This document shows, piece by piece, positions 14,386-20,524 of a stretch of DNA of 22,727 nucleotides. Every line of letters starts with the position of its first letter. Position 1 is the first letter of the stretch. The stretch comes from JAAYZB01 sp035379945 (GTDB lineage: Bacteria > Bacillota_I > Bacilli_A > Izemoplasmatales > Hujiaoplasmataceae), in contig DAOSWG010000015.1 of NCBI GenBank assembly GCA_035379945.1, positions 1 through 22,727 on the forward strand, read 5' to 3'. The position numbers and the translations under genes were made by a program. The notes beneath the pieces are model-generated. The model was not told where the DNA came from, searched no databases, and was given only the letters and a program-made list of their open reading frames with translations.

Positions 14386-15060
14386 TTATTTTTCCGTGGC
14401 CATTGAAATGTTCACGACCGAAAGCATGAAAAACACGAATGCCTGAATTACACCGAAAAAGATGTCGAACACGATATGGAGAAACACTCCTGCGAAAATT
14501 CCCAGCGCCCAATTGAGCACCGCATAGATCATGGCGGAAATGACCATTCCGCTGACCATGTTTCCGAACAGACGCAAACCCATGGTGAGCGGTGTCGAGA
14601 ACTCGCCGATCAGGTTGATCGGAATCATGATCGGGAACATATACCAGATCTGTCCGAGAAAATCACGAAGTTTTTGTTTGATACCTTTGAACTTGAGATT
14701 GGCAAATCTCAGCATGAAATATGTCGTCAGCGAGAAACATGCGGCCACGCCGGCATTGGAAAGCGGCGTTTTGAGCCCGATCAGGGCGACGGTGTTCGCG
14801 AACATCAGATACAATAACACCGCAATCAGATATGGTCCGAACATCTTCAGTTTCTTGCCGGGAAAGTGTTCCACGATCATGTTCTGAACGGCTTCGAAAA
14901 ACATCACCATGACCAGAACCAATCCCTTTGGAGTATCGGTCGCTTTCAGTTTTCCTACCTTCATGCCGATCAAAATGATGGCGATGCTTAATAAGACGAC
15001 GACGACAAGCGACGAAGCTACCTGGTCGGATAACGGACCGGATATTTCAAAGTTCAGCAT
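14386..15060 (-). CDS. atpB: F-type ATP synthase subunit a
   Basis: Subunit a provides the two ion half-channels beside the c-ring. The 224-residue protein has five to six membrane helices and the essential arginine, Arg163, in TMGLRLFGNMVSG, plus the C-terminal block FFGVIQAFVFFMLSVVNI. I start at ATG 15060 (MLNFEISG) because AAGGAAGG lies about 8 nt upstream; an in-frame TTG at 15099 is less likely. The start overlaps the end of atpI by 14 bp. Confidence 0.95.
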   Translation of the reverse strand: MLNFEISGPLSDQVASSLVVVVLLSIAIILIGMKVGKLKATDTPKGLVLVMVMFFEAVQNMIVEHFPGKKLKMFGPYLIAVLLYLMFANTVALIGLKTPLSNAGVAACFSLTTYFMLRFANLKFKGIKQKLRDFLGQIWYMFPIMIPINLIGEFSTPLTMGLRLFGNMVSGMVISAMIYAVLNWALGIFAGVFLHIVFDIFFGVIQAFVFFMLSVVNISMATEK

Positions 15061-15445
15061 TTCCGTCACCTTCCTTTTTCCGCATTTCAAAAAAGACAAC
15101 GGGATAGAAAACGATCCTGTATGACAACAAGCCGACGAATGTCAGCCAGATATTCCAGTTTTCGTTAATGATCACGAAGTACAAAACGACTCCGAAGAAA
15201 ATCATCTTTCCGATATAAAGAAACACCGTCGTGGTCTTGGCAAGTTTCTTCTCGCTCAAAAGCGCCTGTTTCATGACCCGGTAATGAAGCGAGTTGAGAA
15301 GCAGCGAGGTGAATGCTCCCAAAAGAAAACTGACAACGGGATAAAAGCTTTTGGCTATAAGATAGGTCACGAGCGAAAAAACAATCAGGAATGGCCAAAT
15401 GAAAAGGAATGTTTTTTCAATCATGCCCAGATTTTTGGTTTTCAT
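15047..15445 (-). CDS. atpI: ATP synthase protein I (AtpI-like membrane protein)
   Basis: The 132-residue protein has four predicted membrane helices (about 12-30, 32-50, 73-92 and 98-118) and a charged C-terminus. Position between atpZ and atpB and the four-helix layout match AtpI, implicated in c-ring assembly or stability in some bacteria. Sequence is poorly conserved in this family, so the call rests mainly on context and topology. The start at 15445 has GGAGGGGG 8 nt upstream. It overlaps atpZ by 29 bp and atpB by 14 bp. Confidence 0.75.
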   Translation of the reverse strand: MKTKNLGMIEKTFLFIWPFLIVFSLVTYLIAKSFYPVVSFLLGAFTSLLLNSLHYRVMKQALLSEKKLAKTTTVFLYIGKMIFFGVVLYFVIINENWNIWLTFVGLLSYRIVFYPVVFFEMRKKEGDGNAEL

Positions 15446-15686
15446 CCTGGTTTCCCCCTCCTGTAATTTTCATGGCTTTCCGAAACGAATCCACCAGACT
15501 GGCGGCCAGTCCCAGAAACAAAAGTATGAAGACGAAAATGTGCCGGTCTTCAAAAAAGCGGCTGTCGATGGCAGCTCCGGCAAAAAAACCCAGCGCCATC
15601 AACGCTACTGTTTCCAAAAAGAAATTCATCACCAATTGCCAGGCGTTAAATGCCTGATGCCTGTCCTTGGAAGGATCTTCTTTCAT
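15417..15686 (-). CDS. atpZ: AtpZ/AtpI-type small membrane protein of the ATP synthase operon
   Basis: The 89-residue protein has two membrane helices: one from about residue 18 to 40 (LVMNFFLETVALMALGFFAG) and one at about 49-65 (IFVFILLFLGLAASLVD). The helix hairpin with a charged loop and a SFRKA turn after helix 2 fits the AtpZ/AtpI group. In alkaliphilic Bacillus, AtpZ with AtpI has been linked to Mg2+/Ca2+ uptake and ATP synthase function. The ATG at 15686 overlaps the upp stop (ATGA), so I prefer it to a longer frame from 15713. Confidence 0.72.
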   Translation of the reverse strand: MKEDPSKDRHQAFNAWQLVMNFFLETVALMALGFFAGAAIDSRFFEDRHIFVFILLFLGLAASLVDSFRKAMKITGGGNQDENQKSGHD

Positions 15687-16309
15687 TTTGTTCCGAACAG
15701 ACGGTCTCCGCAATCACCAAGCCCCGGAACAATATATCCGTTTTCGTTCAAATGATCATCAATCGCCACTAGATAGATATCGACATCGGGATGATGTTTT
15801 TGCAGAAATTCGATACCTTCCGGACAACCGACGAGCGCTACGAAACGAATGTCTTTTCCGCCTTGTTTCTTGACAAGGTCGATAGCGGCCACGGCCGAAC
15901 CGCCGGTCGCCAGCATCGGATCGACAATCAGTATCGTCGCTTCCGAGACAATGCTCGGAAGTTTCAGGTAATACTGCTGCGGTTCCAAGGTCTTCTCGTC
16001 GCGGTAGATCCCGATGTGTCCGATCTTCGCGGTCGGGATGACATCGTGGATTCCGTCCACCATTCCCAGTCCGGCTCTGAGGATCGGAACGATGACGACA
16101 TCCTTCGCCAATTCCTGGCATATCGTATCCGCAATCGGAGTCGTCACGCGCACGTCCCTGGTCGCCAGGTCGCGGGTGACCTCGTAAGTCACGAGACTGC
16201 CGATTTCATTGACATTCTCGCGGAATGTCTTGGTGTCGGTCGCCTTGTTGCGGATGATCGACAGTTTGTGCTCCAGCAAAGGATGATGGATCAAATTCAC
16301 TTTTCCCAT
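15683..16309 (-). CDS. upp: Uracil phosphoribosyltransferase
   Basis: Upp makes UMP from uracil and PRPP in pyrimidine salvage; the UMP then feeds PyrH. The 208-residue protein has the PRPP loop DPMLATGGS at 130-138, RAGLGM at 78-83 and the C-terminal uracil-binding block GYIVPGLGDCGDR (191-203). The start has GAGGAG 8 nt upstream and overlaps rpiB by 13 bp. Upp directly before the atp genes is the Bacillus arrangement, but glyA, which usually lies between rpiB and upp there, is missing. Confidence 0.98.
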   Translation of the reverse strand: MGKVNLIHHPLLEHKLSIIRNKATDTKTFRENVNEIGSLVTYEVTRDLATRDVRVTTPIADTICQELAKDVVIVPILRAGLGMVDGIHDVIPTAKIGHIGIYRDEKTLEPQQYYLKLPSIVSEATILIVDPMLATGGSAVAAIDLVKKQGGKDIRFVALVGCPEGIEFLQKHHPDVDIYLVAIDDHLNENGYIVPGLGDCGDRLFGTK

Positions 16310-16752
16310 TTTTCATTCTCCTCGTAGGCTGTTATCAGATCAATGCGGCGTTGATGGCGGCCGCCCGAGTATTCGGAGTTAAGAAAAATTTCGGTGAATC
16401 CAAGTACCTCTTCCAAGGTATTCGTCCTTGAACCGAGACAGAGTATGTTGGCGTTGTTGTGTTCCCGCATCGCCTTGGCCGCAAAATTGCTTTGGCAGGC
16501 CCCGGCGCGGACGCCGCGGACCTTGTTTGCGGCGATCGACATGCCGATGCCGGTACCGCAGATCAGGATTCCGAGTTCGGTTTTTTTGTCTCGCACGGCT
16601 TCGGCTACCTTGAAAGCGTATAAGGGATAATCGACCGACTCCATACCGTAGGTCCCCAGATCGGTTACTTCGATCCCTCGGCTAAGCAATAATTCTATGA
16701 CCGGTTGTTTGTAAGGATATCCGGCGTGATCGGATCCAATCGCTATTTTCAT
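16297..16752 (-). CDS. rpiB: Ribose-5-phosphate isomerase B
   Basis: RpiB interconverts ribose 5-phosphate and ribulose 5-phosphate, feeding PRPP synthesis. From ATG 16752 the protein has 151 aa, the family's usual length. It shows GSDHAG (6-11), the catalytic Cys65 in LICGTGIGMSIAANK, REHNNANILCLGSR (97-110) and the terminal GGRHQRRID motif (130-138). Start choice: GGAG lies 8 nt before 16752, whereas the ATG at 16758 has only 2 nt of spacing and a further upstream start is a TTG. It is the first gene after the promoter at 16790-16818 and overlaps upp by 13 bp. Close relatives include LacA/LacB, but the RpiB context is typical. Confidence 0.95.
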   Translation of the reverse strand: MKIAIGSDHAGYPYKQPVIELLLSRGIEVTDLGTYGMESVDYPLYAFKVAEAVRDKKTELGILICGTGIGMSIAANKVRGVRAGACQSNFAAKAMREHNNANILCLGSRTNTLEEVLGFTEIFLNSEYSGGRHQRRIDLITAYEENEKWEK

Positions 16753-16789
16753 CTTCATCACTCCGCCTTTCTTCAATAGTCCGACAACA

Positions 16790-16818
16790 ATTATAGCAAA
16801 TTTAATGTTTCTTTACAA
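16790..16818 (-). promoter_or_regulatory. Promoter of the rpiB-upp-atp-dut operon
   Basis: On the minus strand the -35 box is TTGTAA (16813-16818) and the -10 box is a perfect TATAAT (16790-16795), with a 17-bp spacer and TGC before the -10 (extended -10). It lies directly after the sua5 terminator and about 38 nt before rpiB. It is the only good promoter I see upstream of the ATP synthase genes. Confidence 0.85.
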
Positions 16819-16844
16819 TCTTTATTGAGCAAGAGACAAAAAGA

Positions 16845-16860
16845 AGACGCTTACGCGTCT
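16845..16860 (-). terminator. Intrinsic terminator after sua5
   Basis: A 6-bp stem (AGACGC at 16845-16850 with GCGTCT at 16855-16860) has, on the minus strand, a GTAA tetraloop of the stable GNRA type. It is followed by TCTTTTTG. It starts right after the sua5 stop and closes the ftsK-to-sua5 unit. Confidence 0.82.
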
Positions 16861-16861
16861 G

Positions 16862-17413
16862 TCATTTTATCCGAACGGTACCCTGTCTCAGCACCGCGTG
16901 GTTTTCGACATCATAGACCGTCGACGCGATTCCTTCGATATCGCCTCCGTCTATCAAATAGTCCACCAGGTCCGCATAGCCCATCACGTCGGCAAATCTT
17001 GTGAGCGGAGCTTCGCCGCTTTGGTTCAGACTTGTCGTCACCATCGGACCGAACTTCTCCAAAATCGCCAAGGCTGTCGGATGATTGGGTATTCTGACGC
17101 CAACGGTATTTTTTCCGGCGCTTATCAGATCGGATACAGCGCTTTTTTTTCTGGCGATCAAAGTCAAAGCCCCGGGCCAGTGTTTTTTTGCAAGTGCCAT
17201 GAATTCAGCATTCATTTCGACAAGCGGAACCAACATATCCGTGTTGGCGGCCAAAATCGCCATCGGTTTGCCAAAATCCCTGCCTTTCAGCAAAAAAATG
17301 CGTGTGATCGATTCAAGGTCGTCGAAAAGGCAACCGACGCCGTAGACGGTATCGGTTGGGAAAATGATCACTTTGTTTTTCAAATCCGTCAAATCCTTTT
17401 CTTTCGCTATCAT
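16862..17413 (-). CDS. Threonylcarbamoyl-AMP synthase (TsaC/Sua5, YrdC domain only)
   Basis: This enzyme makes threonylcarbamoyl-AMP from threonine, bicarbonate and ATP for the t6A37 modification of ANN-decoding tRNAs. The 183-residue protein is a lone YrdC domain with FPTDTVYGVGC at 18-28, the KGRDFGKPMAIL block (43-54), the WPGALTLI segment and TTSLNQSGEAP. It lacks the extra C-terminal Sua5 domain of the roughly 340-aa form, so it is TsaC-like in layout. Its ATG overlaps the HAD gene stop by 4 bp. The neighbour rpiB matches the ywlC-ywlF order of Bacillus. Confidence 0.94.
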   Translation of the reverse strand: MIAKEKDLTDLKNKVIIFPTDTVYGVGCLFDDLESITRIFLLKGRDFGKPMAILAANTDMLVPLVEMNAEFMALAKKHWPGALTLIARKKSAVSDLISAGKNTVGVRIPNHPTALAILEKFGPMVTTSLNQSGEAPLTRFADVMGYADLVDYLIDGGDIEGIASTVYDVENHAVLRQGTVRIK

Positions 17414-18236
17414 GCTTTTTCCCGCTTTTCGATTATTTTTACTATGTCGCCAGGCGATTTAACAAGGTGTTTTGCCCCGGCGTTTCGCAATTCCGTTTCT
17501 GTCCTGAATCCCCACAATACTCCGACGGATTCAAGCCCGGCGTTCAATGCGGTTAAGATATCCACTTCGGAGTCGCCTACATAAAGAACCTTGTTTCTGT
17601 CAATTCCGAGTTGCTTTACAAGATAAAGAACGGATGTCGGATCCGGTTTGATGGGAAAAGTCTCCCGTTTTCCCATGACAATTTTGAAATCCATTTCGGG
17701 AAAATTTTCGGCTATGACCGGAATGACATCATTCTCCGGTTTGTTGGAAAGGACATTGATGTCTATTTCCAAACCGGACAAATTCTTCAGCAAATCGGAA
17801 ATGCCCGGATATGGTGCCGTCGTTTTTGTCCTGTATTCGGAATAATATTTAAGGTAAGCCTTCTTGATATAGTCGAACATGTCCATGTCAAGTTCCCTGA
17901 TTTTTATGATTCTGTTTACCAGGATGTCAACGCCGCTGCCGACAAAATATTTCACCTCATCGGAAGAAAAAGGTTTTTCGTTGATTTCCGCCATGGCGGC
18001 ATTCACGCTTTCGGTGATGTCACCGATCGTATTCAGCAAAGTGCCGTCGAGATCGAAGATCACGGCTTNNNNNNNNNNNNNNNNNNNNNNNNNNNNNNNN
18101 NNNNNNNNNNNNNNNNNNNNNNNNNNNNNNNNNNNNNNNNNNNNNNNNNNNNNNNNNNNNNNNNNNNNGTGATGTCACCGATCGTATTCAGCAAAGTGCC
18201 GTCGAGATCGAAGATCACGGCTTTGGTTCTTTTCAT
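17410..18236 (-). CDS. HAD-superfamily phosphatase, phosphoglycolate phosphatase-like, interrupted by a false assembly gap
   Basis: A 100-N run at 18069-18168 breaks the gene, but its flanks carry an identical 55-bp repeat. Collapsing it gives 223 aa starting MKRTKAVIFDLDGTLLNT. The catalytic DLDGT (10-14) holds the nucleophile Asp10 and Asp12. A helical cap of type C1 follows. VLSNK is motif II, a KPDP segment carries the motif III lysine, and GDSEVD is motif IV. The pattern fits the Gph/PpaX group, which hydrolyses phosphoglycolate or pyrophosphate, but HAD substrates cannot be read from motifs. The start overlaps the rnhB stop by 4 bp (ATGA), and the end overlaps sua5 by 4 bp. Confidence 0.9.
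18014..18068. repeat. 55-bp direct repeat, copy 1 (assembly overlap)
   Basis: These 55 bases are identical to 18169-18223 across the second N run, inside the HAD phosphatase gene. The length is the same as the repeat around the gap in pyrH. Confidence 0.93.
18069..18168. other. Assembly gap of 100 N, probably zero true length
   Basis: Exactly 100 unknown bases lie between two identical 55-bp ends near the start of the HAD gene. Merging the ends restores an intact N-terminus and the 4-bp overlap with rnhB. Confidence 0.95.
18169..18223. repeat. 55-bp direct repeat, copy 2 (assembly overlap)
   Basis: Exact second copy of 18014-18068, beginning at the first base after the N run. Confidence 0.93.
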
Positions 18237-18874
18237 ATCTTTGCCTCCGGAAAATCAAACGATATCTGTTTCTCGAGTATTTCCCTGATTGGTCTGTATG
18301 TTTTCCGGTGAATAGGCGTCACGCCGAGGATTTCGAGGGCTTCCATATGTTCCTTGGTCGGATAGCCCATGTTATGTTCGAAACCGTATCCGGGATACTT
18401 TTCGGCCATTTTTGCCATATATTCGTCGCGGGCGGTTTTGGCCATGATACTCGCTGCGGCAATCGAAGCCGATTTGGCATCGCCTTTGACGATTGCCAGC
18501 GACGGAACGCCAATGTCCGGAAGCGGCATGGCGTCTGATAAGACGTAATCCGGTTTTATCCGGCATTTTCCGATCGCATCCATCATGGCGATCCTTGAAG
18601 CCTGATAGATATTGACTTTGTCGATTACGGCTTCGGAAACCATGGCGACGGCGTAAGCCATCGCGTGTTTTTTGATTTCCCCGGCCAGATACGTTCTTAC
18701 TTCAGCCGACAATTTCTTGGAATCGTCCAGTCCGGCGATTTCATAAGCCGGATCGAGAATCACCGCGCCGGCAAAAACCGGTCCCGCCAAAGGTCCTCTT
18801 CCGGCTTCGTCGGTTCCGGCGATCAGTTTGAATCCTTCCTTCAGCAGTTGTTCCTCGAATTCATACATTTGCAT
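18233..18874 (-). CDS. rnhB: Ribonuclease HII
   Basis: RNase HII cuts RNA in RNA-DNA hybrids and removes single ribonucleotides from DNA. The 213-residue protein has AGTDEAGRGPLAGPV with Asp22 and Glu23, VLSDAMPLP with Asp114, and KGDAKSASIAAASIMAKTARD, in which Asp132 completes the acidic set at the usual 18-residue distance. The GYPTKEH segment (170-176) is present. The start overlaps the rbgA stop by 14 bp, and GGAGAGG lies just upstream; a second ATG 6 bp later is possible. The rbgA-rnhB pair is the usual Bacillus order. Confidence 0.97.
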   Translation of the reverse strand: MQMYEFEEQLLKEGFKLIAGTDEAGRGPLAGPVFAGAVILDPAYEIAGLDDSKKLSAEVRTYLAGEIKKHAMAYAVAMVSEAVIDKVNIYQASRIAMMDAIGKCRIKPDYVLSDAMPLPDIGVPSLAIVKGDAKSASIAAASIMAKTARDEYMAKMAEKYPGYGFEHNMGYPTKEHMEALEILGVTPIHRKTYRPIREILEKQISFDFPEAKI

Positions 18875-19715
18875 CCGGCCTCTCCACGCTGATACGTCCC
18901 AAGCGGTTGTTTCTGAACTCGTTTAAAAACAGTTTTGCGGCGCGTTCCCGATCGATTATTCCTCCCGGCAAAAGACAGCCGCGCACGCGTCCGATTTCCG
19001 ATACCATGTCTTTATCCGCCATATCCTTCTTTATACCGTATCTGGCAAAAAGAAGTTCGGGATAATTTTCGCTCATCAGCCTTATGCCATAAACGGCCAC
19101 TTCTTCCGCCTGGTATATTTCTTCCTTGATCGAACCGATCAGGGCCAGGTTCAGACCGGTGATCCGGTCTTCGAACTTAGGCCAGAGAATTCCCGGATTG
19201 TCAAGCAATTCGAGTTCTTTTCCGGCTTTCAGGTAAGTCTGTTGCTTCGTTATTCCGGGAATATTCCCGGTTTTGGCCTTGGCTTTTCCGGCCAGGCTGT
19301 TGATGAATTGCGATTTTCCAACATTCGGAATGCCTACCACCATCGCCCGGAAAGGGCGGGGCGACAATCCCTTGCGGATATCCTTTTCCCTAAGATAAGC
19401 AAGAATCTTTTTTGTCTGTGCCAGTATTGCTTTGAGCGGTGATCCGTTGAGGGAGTCCACGGCCGCGGCCGGGATGCCCTTTGAAGCGAAATATGTCATG
19501 AATCTCTCGGTTGTTTTCGGATCGGCAAGATCGATCTTGTTCATAACGACCAGCCGCGGTTTGTCTCCGATGATATCCTTAAGCATCGGGTTGGCGGAGG
19601 AAAAAGGCGCGCGGGCATCGAGCAGTTCATAGATTATGTCGACTTGCGACAGCTTTTCGATTACTTCTTTTTTCGCTTTGGCCATATGGCCGGGATACCA
19701 TTGTATCTGATTCAT
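18861..19715 (-). CDS. rbgA: Ribosome biogenesis GTPase RbgA (YlqF)
   Basis: RbgA drives late assembly of the 50S subunit, allowing late proteins such as L16 to join. The 284-residue protein opens with the QWYPGHMAKAKK motif (5-16), whose His is needed for GTP hydrolysis. The GTPase motifs are circularly permuted: G4 NKID (59-62) comes before G1 GIPNVGKS (128-135) and G3 DNPG (172-175). A C-terminal helical ANTAR-like domain follows. I start at ATG 19715, which has AGGTGA 5 nt upstream and lies 5 bp after lepB; the TTG at 19733 is less likely. Confidence 0.96.
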   Translation of the reverse strand: MNQIQWYPGHMAKAKKEVIEKLSQVDIIYELLDARAPFSSANPMLKDIIGDKPRLVVMNKIDLADPKTTERFMTYFASKGIPAAAVDSLNGSPLKAILAQTKKILAYLREKDIRKGLSPRPFRAMVVGIPNVGKSQFINSLAGKAKAKTGNIPGITKQQTYLKAGKELELLDNPGILWPKFEDRITGLNLALIGSIKEEIYQAEEVAVYGIRLMSENYPELLFARYGIKKDMADKDMVSEIGRVRGCLLPGGIIDRERAAKLFLNEFRNNRLGRISVERPDANV

Positions 19716-19720
19716 AACAA

Positions 19721-20524
19721 TCACCTGATCCAATCCTGTCCCGGATCGGGATACACTACTTTGCCGAGCAATTGCCCAAACATGATGAATCCGACGGCGG
19801 GATCGCGAGAATCGTCCGCCATGTCGCGGTTGTCTCCCATGACAAAATAATATCCTTCCGGCAAAACCATTTCCGATATATGGGCGCCACGATTGTTATC
19901 GTCCGCCAGCACGCCGTTCACGTAAACTCCGGTGTCGTCTACCATCAATGTATCGCCCGGAATCGCCACCAGACGTTTTATCCATTTAGAATCGGTCATT
20001 TGGATGATGACGACATCGCCTTGCTCGTAGGTCGTGTTGTAATGATCGATGACGACAAACTGGTTGTCATGGTAGGTATCCATCATCGAGTATCCATCAA
20101 CATAGGCGAATCCCAGAAAAAACCCGTTCACGATGATAACGAAAACCAGAAACTCTGGAATTACTGTCAGAATATCGAACCATGAATATCTTTTTTTGAA
20201 ACTATCCGAATCGCCTTCGAGCGCGGCTTTTTTCTTTTTGGCGCCAAACATATATGTTATGCAAAACCACAAGATGTAGGCGGAAGACGCCAGAAAGCAA
20301 AGATAGAAGAATATACGAAAAATCTGACCCGAAAGCGGAATGCTCGGGTCGGATTCGAGAAAGTTGAACATATACAGAGGTTCTTCGGCCAAAATGATGG
20401 TGGCTAAAACAATAAATGCCAACAAGACCCAGAGAATCACTCCCCTGACAGGCAGTCTTTTCAGTATTTTCGCAATCTCAGCTTTTTCGTCAATAGGTGG
20501 TTTTTTGTCTTCATCCGGAATCAT
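19721..20524 (-). CDS. lepB: Signal peptidase I with three predicted membrane segments
   Basis: This type I signal peptidase removes signal peptides from exported proteins at the outer face of the membrane. The 267-residue protein has three hydrophobic segments (about 29-46, 67-92 and 118-140) before the catalytic domain; Firmicutes enzymes usually have one. The catalytic Ser146 lies in GYSMMDTY, where the usual proline after SM-x is Asp149. Lys183 lies in WIKRLVAIPGD. Box E is GDNRDMADDSR (230-240), with Ala236 in place of the common Ser. The catalytic Ser and Lys are present, so activity is likely. The ATG overlaps the ftsK stop by 4 bp. Gene order lepB-rbgA-rnhB matches many Firmicutes. 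Confidence 0.93.
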   Translation of the reverse strand: MIPDEDKKPPIDEKAEIAKILKRLPVRGVILWVLLAFIVLATIILAEEPLYMFNFLESDPSIPLSGQIFRIFFYLCFLASSAYILWFCITYMFGAKKKKAALEGDSDSFKKRYSWFDILTVIPEFLVFVIIVNGFFLGFAYVDGYSMMDTYHDNQFVVIDHYNTTYEQGDVVIIQMTDSKWIKRLVAIPGDTLMVDDTGVYVNGVLADDNNRGAHISEMVLPEGYYFVMGDNRDMADDSRDPAVGFIMFGQLLGKVVYPDPGQDWIR

